Part shown: positions 49,327 through 59,089 of the stretch, piece by piece
How positions within the stretch are numbered: position 1 is the stretch's first letter
Layout: each line of letters begins with the position of its first letter
Assembly (NCBI GenBank): GCA_015069385.1
Contig: SVIS01000008.1
Span: 1-59,230, forward strand
DNA: 59,230 nt
Direction of reading: 5' to 3'
Source of the DNA: Clostridiales bacterium
GTDB taxonomy: Bacteria; Bacillota; Clostridia; Christensenellales; UBA1242
The notes under the pieces: model-generated
The model's input: the letters and a program-made list of their open reading frames with translations, nothing else
What the model was told of the DNA's origin: nothing
Databases searched by the model: none
Made by a program: the position numbers and the translations under genes

Positions 49327-51078
49327 TTATAACTCCTCCTTTGATAATTGTGATAAAGCAATTTCTTTATAAACTGGGCAAGATTTTAAAAGTTGCTCAT
49401 GTTTACCCATGCCAACTATTTTGCCTTCTGATAGCACTATAATTTTATCGGCATTTCTTATTGTACCTATTCTTTGTGCAACAATAAAAGTAATAGAGTC
49501 TTTAGTATATTTAACAAGTTCTTCTCTAAGTTTTTTATCGGTTTTATAATCTAGTGCCGAGAAAGAATCATCAAAAATATATAACTCGGGTTTTCGTGCA
49601 ATGGCTCTTGCAATTGCAAGCCTTTGTTTTTGTCCTCCCGAAAAATTAGTTCCATTTTGGGCTACGTTATAGTTAATTTTATGTGGTAAATTTTCTACAA
49701 AATCTTTTGCTTGTGCAATTTCTAATGCCTGATAAATGTCATCTTGTGTTATTTCTTGTTTATTGCTTTCACCAAAATCAATATTGTATTTAATATCACC
49801 CGAGAATAAAACAGCCTTTTGAGCAATATACCCTATTTTGTTATGTAACATTTCTAGAGGATAATCTTTAATATTTACACCATCTATGTAAATTGCACCC
49901 TCGGTAGCATCGTAAAAGCGGGGGATTAAATTAATAAGGGTGCTTTTGCCACTACCGGTAGAACCAATAAAAGCAATAACTTCGCCAGCCTTGGCCGTAA
50001 ATGAAATATTTTTTAACACATATTCGCTAGCATCTGGATATTTAAAACCAACATTATCGAAAACCACTTCGCCTTTATTAATAGGAACATATTGTAGTTG
50101 ACCATTTTGTATGCATTCTTTTGTTTCTAAAACTTCGTTAACTCTTTTTGCAGAAACAGAAGCCCTAGGAAGCATTACAAAAAGCATGATTAGCATCATA
50201 AAAGCGGAAACCACTTGCATAGCGTACGATGAATAAGTAATCATGTCGGCAAGAAGGGTTGCTTTTTCTGCTAGTGGTGCACCATTTATTAAGTATGCTC
50301 CAATCCAGTAAATGGCAAGAGATAAACCATTCATAACAAGCATCATGCCCGGTTGCATAACAGCCATAAGCCTAGTTGTAAATAAATATGTTTTTGTTAA
50401 AGAGTTATTTGCATTTGCAAACTTATCTTCGGTAAATTTTTCTGCATTATATGCTCTAATAACCCTAACGCCAGTTAAGTTTTCACGTGTTGCTTTATTA
50501 AGGTCATCGGTTTGTTTTTGTACTTTTTTAAATTTTGGTAATGCAAAAATCAAAACAGTTGTAAGAAGTGCCGCCATAACAAACACCGCAATGCCGGTTG
50601 TTAAAGACCATTGCCAATTTTTGCCAGATATTTTAATTATTGACCAGACTGCTAAAATTGGAGCTTTAATTAAAACTTGCAAGCCCATTGTAATTGTTTG
50701 TTGTACTTGAGTTATATCGTTTGTTGAGCGAGTAATTAAACTAGCAGTAGAAAAGTTATTTATTTCTTCCATAGAAAAGCCTTGTATTTTAGAGTAAACA
50801 AGTTCTCTAAGCCTGCTAGAAAGATTAGATGCCAATGTTGCTGCAATATAGCCAACACCTATAGCCGAAACCAAACTACCTAAAGCACATAAAATCATCA
50901 TACCGCCTGTTTGCCAAACTTGTGACATTTGAACTGACGGCGATTGAATTAATATGGTTATTTCGCCCATATAGTCAGGTAATTTTAAGTCTAACCATAC
51001 TTGAATAAAAATAAGTCCTACTGTAAGTAAAACCATTAACCATTCTTGTTTTGTTATTTTTTTTAATATTTTAAACAT
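49327..51078 (-). CDS. ABC transporter permease/ATP-binding protein (heterodimer partner)
   Basis: Walker A GSTGSGKSTLINLIPRFYDATEGAIYIDG; NFSGGQKQRLAIARAIARKPELYIFDDSFSALD; start set at MFKILKK after GGAGG. Confidence 0.95.
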   Translation of the reverse strand: MFKILKKITKQEWLMVLLTVGLIFIQVWLDLKLPDYMGEITILIQSPSVQMSQVWQTGGMMILCALGSLVSAIGVGYIAATLASNLSSRLRELVYSKIQGFSMEEINNFSTASLITRSTNDITQVQQTITMGLQVLIKAPILAVWSIIKISGKNWQWSLTTGIAVFVMAALLTTVLIFALPKFKKVQKQTDDLNKATRENLTGVRVIRAYNAEKFTEDKFANANNSLTKTYLFTTRLMAVMQPGMMLVMNGLSLAIYWIGAYLINGAPLAEKATLLADMITYSSYAMQVVSAFMMLIMLFVMLPRASVSAKRVNEVLETKECIQNGQLQYVPINKGEVVFDNVGFKYPDASEYVLKNISFTAKAGEVIAFIGSTGSGKSTLINLIPRFYDATEGAIYIDGVNIKDYPLEMLHNKIGYIAQKAVLFSGDIKYNIDFGESNKQEITQDDIYQALEIAQAKDFVENLPHKINYNVAQNGTNFSGGQKQRLAIARAIARKPELYIFDDSFSALDYKTDKKLREELVKYTKDSITFIVAQRIGTIRNADKIIVLSEGKIVGMGKHEQLLKSCPVYKEIALSQLSKEEL

Positions 51079-51242
51079 TACTTGCCTCCAAAATGCACCA
51101 AATATATTTTTATGCATTAATTATGCCATTTGTTAAATTATAAAAAATTATGTTTTAATATGTAAAGTCTTTTAAAATAAAATCTATATTTTTTTACATT
51201 TATTTCTAATATTAGAACATAATTTATTAATTAAATTTTATA

Positions 51243-51272
51243 TTGACAAATTTCTTTTTTAAAAACTATAAT
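51243..51272 (+). promoter_or_regulatory. Promoter of tetR-like gene
   Basis: TTGACA - 18 nt - TATAAT. Confidence 0.7.
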
Positions 51273-51280
51273 AGTATATG

Positions 51281-51360
51281 CAACTAAAGTTACTTTGTCA
51301 ACTATAGTTGAAAAACTAAATTAAAAAATTGTTGTTTATTCAACTAAAAATAAATTTAGT
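51281..51360. promoter_or_regulatory. Putative TetR operator cluster
   Basis: CAACTATAGTTG perfect palindrome (51299-51310), CAACTAAAGTTA (51281-51292), AACTAAA-aataa-TTTAGTT (51342-51360), between divergent ABC operon and tetR-like gene. Confidence 0.6.
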
Positions 51361-51380
51361 TATTAATACGGAGAATTTAT

Positions 51381-51932
51381 ATGGAAGATTTAAGAATAAT
51401 AAAAACTAAAAAGGCAATAAAAGATGCGTTTATTGCCGAAAGAAAAACTAAAGAATTAAATGAAATAAGGGTAAAAACTATTTGCGAAAATGCAATTATA
51501 AATAAGTCTACTTTTTATAAACATTATACAGACATAATTGATTTATCTAATAAACTTCAAGAAGAAGCAATAGATGCTTTTGTAGATGATTTTGAACATA
51601 AAGACAAAATTTTTTCTAATCCCATTTTATTTATTAAAGATTTTGAAAAAGTTCTATCTAAACATTTTGCGTATATTTATGTTTTATTTAAAGATGATGT
51701 ATCTAATGAAAATATATTTAAAATGCTTTTTAAAGTGAAAGAAAAACTTTTTGCGGTTTATGAAGATTTTGCCAGCGACACCGAAAAAGAAATATTGTTA
51801 TCTTTTGTTATGAGTGGCACGTTTCAAACTTTAGCAACGATAAAATTTAAACAATATAAAAATGAAAATGAATGTTATAAAAAAATTGAAGAAATAATTA
51901 ATATTATTTCTGAAAAATATTTAAAAATATAA
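51381..51932 (+). CDS. TetR-family transcriptional regulator
   Basis: RIIKTKKAIKDAFIAERKTKELNEIRVKTICENAIINKSTFYKHYTDIIDL HTH region. Confidence 0.85.
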   Translation: MEDLRIIKTKKAIKDAFIAERKTKELNEIRVKTICENAIINKSTFYKHYTDIIDLSNKLQEEAIDAFVDDFEHKDKIFSNPILFIKDFEKVLSKHFAYIYVLFKDDVSNENIFKMLFKVKEKLFAVYEDFASDTEKEILLSFVMSGTFQTLATIKFKQYKNENECYKKIEEIINIISEKYLKI

Positions 51933-51977
51933 AAAAATATATAATTTTATTGCAAATTAAATGCTTTTTAAGTAAAT

Positions 51978-52015
51978 AAAAAATACAAGTAATAAAGAAT
52001 TTCTTGTATTTTTTT
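51978..52015. terminator. Bidirectional intrinsic terminator
   Basis: AAAAATACAAGTAATAAAGAATTTCTTGTATTTTTTT. Confidence 0.75.
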
Positions 52016-52026
52016 ATTTATTATTT

Positions 52027-53022
52027 TTAAATGTTTGCACCAATTGCAGTTCTTACTTTTTGCAAATATTCTTTTGCAATAATTCTTGCTTTTTGGGCAC
52101 CTTGGGTTAAAATATTAATAACTTCTTCTTTATGGTCTTGATAATAAAAATATTTTTCACGCATTGGTTTAATATATTCATTTGCAACATTAAATAATTC
52201 TTTTTTTGCTTCACCCCAAGAAAGACCATTTAAAAGTTTTTCTTCAAATTCTTTGCACTGCTCTTCTGAGCCAAAAAGTTTATATAGTTTATTTAATGTG
52301 CAATTAAGTGGTTTAGGCTCGCCTGGTAATTTGCTATCGGTTACTATTTTGTTTATTGTTTTTCTTAATACTTCTTCGCTAGAAAATAATTGAATTGTGT
52401 TGCCATAACTCTTGCTCATTTTTCTACCATCTAAGCCAACAAGCACGGCAGTTGATTCTTGAATATAACAATCTGGCTCAACAAAAACTTTTCCGTATTT
52501 ATTATTGAAGTAATTTGCAATGTCACGAGCAATTTCTATATGTTGTTTTTGGTCAAGACCCACAGGCACTAAATTAGAGCCAAAGAGTAAAATATCAGCC
52601 GCCATTAAAATTGGATAGTTATATAACCCCATATTAACGCTAAAATCTTTATCTTGACCTAATTCTTCATTTTTTTCTACTATTGCTTTATATGCATGTG
52701 CCCTGTTCATTAAACCTTTAGGAGTTACATTACATAAAATCCAGTTAAGTTCAAAGACTTCAGGAACATCTGATTGCTTATAAAATACAACTTTGTTTGG
52801 GTCTAAGCCACACGCAAGCCATGTGCATGCAATATTGAAAAAGTATTCTTGCATTTGCTCTTTATTTTCAAGAGTTGTAAGTGCGTGGTAGTCGGCTATA
52901 AAATAAAAACTATCGTATTCGTTATTTTTTGAAAGTTCAATTGCAGGCTTAATTGCTCCAAAATAGTTTCCAATATGTGCAAGCCCGGTTGGTTTAATTC
53001 CAGTTAAAATTCTTTTTTTCAT
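52027..53022 (-). CDS. trpS: Tryptophanyl-tRNA synthetase
   Basis: LTGIKPTGLAHIGNYFGAIKPAIEL; GLDGRKMSKSYGNTI. Confidence 0.97.
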   Translation of the reverse strand: MKKRILTGIKPTGLAHIGNYFGAIKPAIELSKNNEYDSFYFIADYHALTTLENKEQMQEYFFNIACTWLACGLDPNKVVFYKQSDVPEVFELNWILCNVTPKGLMNRAHAYKAIVEKNEELGQDKDFSVNMGLYNYPILMAADILLFGSNLVPVGLDQKQHIEIARDIANYFNNKYGKVFVEPDCYIQESTAVLVGLDGRKMSKSYGNTIQLFSSEEVLRKTINKIVTDSKLPGEPKPLNCTLNKLYKLFGSEEQCKEFEEKLLNGLSWGEAKKELFNVANEYIKPMREKYFYYQDHKEEVINILTQGAQKARIIAKEYLQKVRTAIGANI

Positions 53023-53153
53023 AAAATGCTCCAATTTAAAACAATTATATCACAATATATTATTAAATGTAAAAAAGTTTTTTGATTTTATTAGTGCTGC
53101 AAAATTATTGACATATTGTTTTTTTAATGATAAAATGCCTTTGTTTTAAATTT

Positions 53154-53229
53154 AGGTGAGTAGTTCAATTGGTAGAGCGGCGGTCTCCAAAACCGTTTGT
53201 TGTGGGTTCAAGTCCTGCCTCACCTGCCA
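53154..53229 (+). tRNA. tRNA-Trp (CCA)
   Basis: AGGTGAGTAGTTCAATTGGTAGAGCGGCGGTCTCCAAAACCGTTTGTTGTGGGTTCAAGTCCTGCCTCACCTGCCA; promoter TTGACA-17-TAAAAT upstream. Confidence 0.96.
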
Positions 53230-53267
53230 AAGAAAAATTGTTGTCCTTGTGTGGCAACTTTTTTGTT

Positions 53268-53300
53268 AAAAAAAGTGTGCTTTAATGCACACATTTTTTT
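53268..53300 (-). terminator. Intrinsic terminator
   Basis: AAAAAAAGTGTGCTTTAATGCACACATTTTTTT. Confidence 0.8.
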
Positions 53301-53318
53301 AATATATGTAATTAATAA

Positions 53319-54188
53319 TTATTTTTCTTTACATAATTTATCAATTTTTTTGCTAATAATTGAATTATAAAAATCATAAACTTGTTTGTCTGTTAATGGT
53401 GGAATTATTAAGCCTTTATTGTTTGCAATTATTTCCATTGTTTCACCTGAATTATTTTTTTGCATTCTTGCTTCTTGATTAGAAAATGCTTCATTAAATA
53501 ATTTTTGTAGACCTTTTTTAGCAAACAACATACCTAAATTATTACCATTTTTATCTTGATATGTAACTATTGAATTTGATTTTAATGATTCCAACATATA
53601 TGGTTCTAAATCTTGAATATATTTATTATAGCGGTTATAATCATTTTCTAATATATAATGGCAAATGCTCTTACCTTTTTGGTCTTGAAAATAAATCAAT
53701 TCTGGATTTGTTTCATATATTTCTTTAAATAAATCTAGTTCTTTTTTATATTCTTTTACACTTCTTTCAATATCAGAAAATGGAGGGTCTGGAATTAGTT
53801 TAAAAAGTAAGCATGTATTGCTACTAACAGTTACTTTGCAAATTTCAGGGTCTTTAGCTAATTCTTTTAATAAATTATTAAGACCATTCGTTTTTATGTC
53901 GAATAAAATACTTTTGCCATAAATTGAATAATTTGTTGGAAAACCACCTGCTGCAGGATAACAATCATATCGTACTACATACAATAATTCAGGATATTGA
54001 TTTATAACTTTTAAAAGATTATCTTCAAGGGCACGAATGCGTTGTTCTCTATTTTGACCTTCTTTTGCGTTTTTACATTCATTTTCAATTAAAGTAGAAA
54101 GATTTCTAAAAAGTTTTTCTAAAAATTTTTTTTCTTTTCTAGTTAATTTTTTATTTCCTTCATAAAAAACTTTATCATATATTTTCAT
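53319..54188 (-). CDS. Hypothetical protein with ankyrin-like repeats
   Basis: Start set at MKIYDKV after GGAG; repeats ...DQKGKSICHYILEND.., ..DKNGNNLGMLFAKKGL... Confidence 0.6.
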   Translation of the reverse strand: MKIYDKVFYEGNKKLTRKEKKFLEKLFRNLSTLIENECKNAKEGQNREQRIRALEDNLLKVINQYPELLYVVRYDCYPAAGGFPTNYSIYGKSILFDIKTNGLNNLLKELAKDPEICKVTVSSNTCLLFKLIPDPPFSDIERSVKEYKKELDLFKEIYETNPELIYFQDQKGKSICHYILENDYNRYNKYIQDLEPYMLESLKSNSIVTYQDKNGNNLGMLFAKKGLQKLFNEAFSNQEARMQKNNSGETMEIIANNKGLIIPPLTDKQVYDFYNSIISKKIDKLCKEK

Positions 54189-54253
54189 TATTTTGCTCCT
54201 TGTATGCAACATTTTATCACTGAATATGTTTAGTGTCAATACTGAATCTATTT

Positions 54254-54284
54254 AAAAAGTTGCCTATTTAGGGCAACTTTTTTT
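54254..54284. terminator. Intrinsic terminator
   Basis: AAAAAGTTGCCTATTTAGGGCAACTTTTTTT. Confidence 0.8.
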
Positions 54285-54316
54285 ACTAAAAATAAATGGT
54301 TATAAAATTATTGGTT

Positions 54317-55399
54317 TTAGAATACGGATATTAAAACAAATGCTGAAACGTCATTTCCAAGTTTTAAAAATACATATGTTGAGCCTTTACCAACTATGGT
54401 AACAAGACCTGCACTAGATACTGTTGCAATAGATTCGTCTTGACTAGAAAATTGAACCATATCTTTAGTGTCGGTAGTGTTATATGGTAAAAGTTTAAAT
54501 TGTATTTGCTTTGTATTTCCAACGGACATATTTACAAATTCGGAAGAGTTAGTAACCATAATTTGAGTTGCCTTAATTTCTTGTACGGTAACAATGCAAG
54601 TTGCATATGTTCCATTTTTTGCTGTTACAGTTATTGTTGCCGTACCGCTTTTTACTCCGGTTACCACGCCAGTTTGGCTTACCGTTGCTACAGCCGGATT
54701 TGAACTTGTCCAAACAAGTTCATCGTTTGTTGTGTTGCTTGGTTGAATAACACATATTAATTGAGTGGAATTATTTTTATATAGTTCAATATTATTTGAT
54801 ATTGAAATGTTGCTTGGATAAATATCTTTTACAACATTTATTGTTATATTACCATAAACGCCATTGTGTGCTGTTGCTGTAATTGTTACAGTGCCTTCGG
54901 TTAATGCAACAATTTCGTGGTTAGAGTTTATTGTTGCAATATTATTATCAGATGATGTATATGTTAAGTTTTTATATGTTGCGTTACTAGGGGTTATATT
55001 TGCAGATATAGTACTTGTTTGTCCAATAGCTAAAGTAGTATATCTAGCACTAATTGATACACTTTCTGCTGCAATGGCATTAACTGTAATTGTGCAAGTT
55101 AATGTTTTGTCATTGCTTAAATTTGCTGTGATTGTACAATTTCCAACACTCATGGCAGTAACGTTGCCATAAAACACTTGAGCAATTTCAGGGTTTGAAC
55201 TCTCCCAACTTTTTACTTGTAAAAATGCATTAGATGGAGTTGGAATAGCTTCTAATTGAACACTTTCACCAATTATAAGTTCATATGAAGAATAATTTAA
55301 TTCGTAATTTTCAAGCGCTGGGTTGTTTGATACACATACATAAGCCAAGCCGGTAACAAATATACTAAAAATAATTAAATATAAACTAATTTTTTGCAT
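54317..55399 (-). CDS. Surface protein with tandem BIG2 (Ig-like group 2) domains
   Basis: Repeats such as LVWTSSNPAVATVSQTGVVTGVKSGTATITVTAKNGTYATCIVTV. Confidence 0.92.
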   Translation of the reverse strand: MQKISLYLIIFSIFVTGLAYVCVSNNPALENYELNYSSYELIIGESVQLEAIPTPSNAFLQVKSWESSNPEIAQVFYGNVTAMSVGNCTITANLSNDKTLTCTITVNAIAAESVSISARYTTLAIGQTSTISANITPSNATYKNLTYTSSDNNIATINSNHEIVALTEGTVTITATAHNGVYGNITINVVKDIYPSNISISNNIELYKNNSTQLICVIQPSNTTNDELVWTSSNPAVATVSQTGVVTGVKSGTATITVTAKNGTYATCIVTVQEIKATQIMVTNSSEFVNMSVGNTKQIQFKLLPYNTTDTKDMVQFSSQDESIATVSSAGLVTIVGKGSTYVFLKLGNDVSAFVLISVF

Positions 55400-55400
55400 A

Positions 55401-56498
55401 TTAATACCCACCTTTTAACAAACCTAGATGGTTTTCATCTTCGGTTGTGAGTTGTATATTTTGCTTTTTTGCAAAGGTAATAAATGCAGTTTTCTTTTCT
55501 TCAAAATATTTATTATTCATTTTTTTTGTAACATAATAAGAAATTATTAAACTTAAAACTAGTATTGCAATTGACACTGCAAAAAATATTGCAGTTACTG
55601 ATACAAGTTTTATTGACTTATTTATTAATAAATTATATAAGGCAAAAACAATCATTGCTGTGGTAATAACAATTGTTGATAATGATAATGGTTTTAATTT
55701 GCATTCTTTTTCTTTTTTAAAGTTATTAGATTTTGGAATGTTGCCAAAAATATTTAATTCATGTGCAAAAGAAGAAAGTTTGTATTTTTGATTTTTGTAT
55801 GTATATTCAAGATAATATTCTGGCACTGCTAATATTTGCAAATTGCTAATTTTATGTACAAGGTTATTATATTTTGATTTTTTTAACATTTGATAATTTT
55901 GTGACGACATAATTTCAGAATTTTTATGATTATTAATTGCATTTTCTATAATAGAATCAACTTCTTGTTTTTTCGGATAATTAATTTTTACATCTTTTAA
56001 TAAAGGCGCATTAAATTTGCTTGTTAAATATAATTCATCATAAGAATTTAAAATAAGTTTGGCTTGCTGGGTTGGGCAATCTTGAGTTAATTTAACGCAC
56101 ATGGTATTTCCAGTAACAAAATCTTTAGTTTTTTTAGGAGAAACATTTGTGGTGTTAGAATGGTTAAAATAATTTTCAGAATAAAAATCAACATCAAATA
56201 CAGCAAAAAATACATATCTGTAGTTTACATAAGAAAATTCACTATCTAAAATATCTTTTGGAGATAGTTTATTTATTTGTAAATGCATTAATGCTTTTTT
56301 ATAAAATTCATCTTCCGAAACATTGGCTTCCAAAAATTTAACATTATTTCTTTTATTTTTTGTTAAATCGGACAAAAAGAAGTCTTTAACGGTTTTAGAA
56401 ATATTAAATTTTGCACCACAATATTGGCAAACGCATTTATCTTCTTCTATTTGAAGATATTTTGAAGAGCCACAATTTTCACATTTAAATTTTTCCAT
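55401..56498 (-). CDS. Zinc-ribbon membrane protein (TFIIB-like N-terminal ribbon)
   Basis: MEKFKCENCGSSKYLQIEEDKCVCQYCGAKFNISKTV; two C-terminal TM helices; overlaps start region of BIG2 gene. Confidence 0.75.
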   Translation of the reverse strand: MEKFKCENCGSSKYLQIEEDKCVCQYCGAKFNISKTVKDFFLSDLTKNKRNNVKFLEANVSEDEFYKKALMHLQINKLSPKDILDSEFSYVNYRYVFFAVFDVDFYSENYFNHSNTTNVSPKKTKDFVTGNTMCVKLTQDCPTQQAKLILNSYDELYLTSKFNAPLLKDVKINYPKKQEVDSIIENAINNHKNSEIMSSQNYQMLKKSKYNNLVHKISNLQILAVPEYYLEYTYKNQKYKLSSFAHELNIFGNIPKSNNFKKEKECKLKPLSLSTIVITTAMIVFALYNLLINKSIKLVSVTAIFFAVSIAILVLSLIISYYVTKKMNNKYFEEKKTAFITFAKKQNIQLTTEDENHLGLLKGGY

Positions 56499-56725
56499 AT
56501 TATATCCTTATAAAAATAATATCATATAAAAATATATTTTCAAAATATAAATTATTTAAAAATTAAATCTTGTTATTATTTAAAAAAAATCTACTTATTA
56601 AAATAAAAAGTTTAGTTTTAATTAAACTAAAAAATATAAAATAATTCATATTATGCAAATTTTATTAAAAAAATAGACAACTAAAAGTTATCTATAATTT
56701 TTAATCATATATTTGTTTTTTTAAA

Positions 56726-57136
56726 TTAAAAAACAAGTTCGTTGTAAGTTTCTGTAGCTGCAACAATTTTTTGTTCTTTTTCATTTTTAATATATTCTAA
56801 AAAACTATTTTTATATTCTTGTGCTTTGACTTTATTTTTTTTATCTAATATTGAATAAACATATCTAGACCAATCTTTTGTTAAATTTTTAATTTCAAAT
56901 GATTTTCCATTACCATAACGAATGCCTTTATATGCTGTTAATTCCCATTTTTCATTTAAAGACCCAGTGTTATCTCCTATAGTAGTTGAAAGATATATTG
57001 CACTTGGTGTTCTTTGTTCTATTACAACATCAACCTTGCAATTTTCATAACACATTTTGAGTGCAATGTACATATCTTTTACGTATTTTTTCATAAAAAT
57101 TTTTATTTCATTTTGAGTTAAATCATTTAAAAACAT
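56726..57136 (-). CDS. Hypothetical protein
   Basis: 136 aa, RBS GGAG at start. Confidence 0.55.
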   Translation of the reverse strand: MFLNDLTQNEIKIFMKKYVKDMYIALKMCYENCKVDVVIEQRTPSAIYLSTTIGDNTGSLNEKWELTAYKGIRYGNGKSFEIKNLTKDWSRYVYSILDKKNKVKAQEYKNSFLEYIKNEKEQKIVAATETYNELVF

Positions 57137-57269
57137 TTTTGTCTCCTTAATATATTTTAAATATATATTATAAAAAGGACTTTGTCAATATTAACCTTTT
57201 TAAAAAAGTTTACCAATAAAACTAAAATATTTTAAATGTTACTGCATTTTTACAAATATCTTTTAAATT

Positions 57270-57701
57270 TTAATTGTGCTGGCAAACACAATTATTTGGT
57301 GCGTATAGTGAGCAGTCATACTCTATGCCATTTTTATCATAGTAGTCTTTTACAGCTGCTTTAACGGCTTCTTCGGCTAGTACTGAGCAGTGTATTTTGT
57401 GTGTTGGCAGACCGCCCAATGCCTCTACAACTGCCTGATTAGATAGTTTAAGTGCATCTTCAATTTTTTGACCTTTAATCATTTCGGTTGCAATTGATGA
57501 GGTTGCTATTGCACTGCCACAACCAAATGTCATAAATTTTACGTCGGTAATTGTTTGGCTCTGTTTATCTACCTTAATGTACATGCGCATAATGTCACCA
57601 CATTTTGCATTGCCCACTTGCCCTATGCCATCAGCATCTTCAATTTCGCCAACATTGCGAGGATTTCTAAAATGGTCCATAACCTTTTCGCTATATAACA
57701 T
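57270..57701 (-). CDS. nifU: Fe-S cluster scaffold protein (NifU/IscU-like)
   Basis: MLYSEKVMDHFRNPRNVGEIEDADGIGQVGNAKCGDIMRMYIKV...FGCGSAIATSS. Confidence 0.96.
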   Translation of the reverse strand: MLYSEKVMDHFRNPRNVGEIEDADGIGQVGNAKCGDIMRMYIKVDKQSQTITDVKFMTFGCGSAIATSSIATEMIKGQKIEDALKLSNQAVVEALGGLPTHKIHCSVLAEEAVKAAVKDYYDKNGIEYDCSLYAPNNCVCQHN

Positions 57702-58875
57702 GGTTTCTTTCTCCTTTTTGTAATTCGTCCCATACAGGGCTCATTTTTCTTAGTAATTTAACAACATCATTTACGGCAGATATTGTTTTATCTATTTCTT
57801 CCTTTGTTGTATATTTTGAGAGTGTTAAACGTAAACTTCCATGTGCTACTTCATGAGGAAGCCCGAGTGCAAGCAGCACATGGCTTGGGTCAAGCGAACC
57901 ACTTGTGCAAGCCGAACCACTAGAGGCTTGTATGCCATAGTCATCTAGTAAAAGTAGCAAACTTTCGCCCTCAATGCCTTCAAAGCACATATTAAAATTG
58001 TTTGGAAGTCGGTTTTCTTTATCGCCATTAATTTTACTATGAGGAATTTTAGATAATTCATTAAAAAGTTTATCTCTCAAAATTGTTTCGTGGTTTGAAA
58101 CTTTTTCTATTTCCTCATTTGCAATTTCAAGTGCATTTGCCATGCCAACAATGCCAGCCAAATTTTCTGTGCCTGCTCGCCTATTTTTTTCTTGTGCGCC
58201 ACCATAAATTAAATTAAAAAGTGGAGTTTGTTTACGGCAATACAAAGCACCTATGCCTTTTGGACCATGAAATTTATGTGCCGAAAGCGAGAGCATATCA
58301 ATGTTCATATCATCAACATCAATTTTTATATGCCCTATTGCTTGAACAGCGTCGGTGTGGAAAATGATATTATTTTCACGGCAAACCTTGCCTATTTCTT
58401 TAATTGGTTGAATAGTACCAATTTCATTATTCGCAAACATTATTGTAACTAAACAGGTGTCGTTAGTTATTGCATTTTTTAAATCTTCTACTTTTACAAT
58501 GCCGTTTTCATACACAGGCAAATAGGTTATGGTAAAACCTTGTTTTTTCATTTCATCTAATGTATGAAGCACTGCGTGGTGTTCAATAGCACTTGTAATT
58601 ATATGTTTTTTGCCTTTTAAAGCACCAAACTTGCAGGCACTGGCTATTGCCCAGTTATCACTTTCGCTTCCGCCAGAAGTAAAATATATTTCATCTGCAT
58701 TTGCATTTAACACACTTGCAATTTTTTGCCTTGCTTCTTCTAAATGCTCTTTTGCCACTTGCCCGCTAGAATGCAAACTGCTTGCGTTGCCATATATATC
58801 AGAAAAAAAAGGTAACATGCTTTCTAGTACCTTGCTATCTACTTTAGTTGTTCCGGCATTATCTAAATATATCAT
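57691..58875 (-). CDS. nifS: Cysteine desulfurase (NifS/IscS-like)
   Basis: MIYLDNAGTTKVDSKVLESMLPFF; SLSAHKFHGPKGIGALYCRK; SSGSACTSGSLDPSHVLLALG. Confidence 0.97.
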   Translation of the reverse strand: MIYLDNAGTTKVDSKVLESMLPFFSDIYGNASSLHSSGQVAKEHLEEARQKIASVLNANADEIYFTSGGSESDNWAIASACKFGALKGKKHIITSAIEHHAVLHTLDEMKKQGFTITYLPVYENGIVKVEDLKNAITNDTCLVTIMFANNEIGTIQPIKEIGKVCRENNIIFHTDAVQAIGHIKIDVDDMNIDMLSLSAHKFHGPKGIGALYCRKQTPLFNLIYGGAQEKNRRAGTENLAGIVGMANALEIANEEIEKVSNHETILRDKLFNELSKIPHSKINGDKENRLPNNFNMCFEGIEGESLLLLLDDYGIQASSGSACTSGSLDPSHVLLALGLPHEVAHGSLRLTLSKYTTKEEIDKTISAVNDVVKLLRKMSPVWDELQKGERNHVI

Positions 58876-59029
58876 TTATTGTTATACCTTTTTTATTTAA
58901 ATTTAATTCCTACTGGTTTAGTATGATTTGATTATATATCAAACTTATAATCTTGTCAACAGTTGTGTTTCAATATATAGACAAAAATAAAACAAATTAA
59001 AAATCTATTAAAAAACTATCTAAATTTAG

Positions 59030-59057
59030 TTGACAATCGGCTGGGGGGGGGTAGAAT
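59030..59057 (+). promoter_or_regulatory. sigma70-type promoter with poly-G tract in the spacer (TTGACA-atcggct-G9-TAGAAT)
   Basis: -35 TTGACA 59030-59035; spacer 59036-59051 (16 nt) with G9 59043-59051; -10 TAGAAT 59052-59057. Confidence 0.8.
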
Positions 59058-59089
59058 ACAAATATATCATTAAAAAGGAGAAAAAGTAA

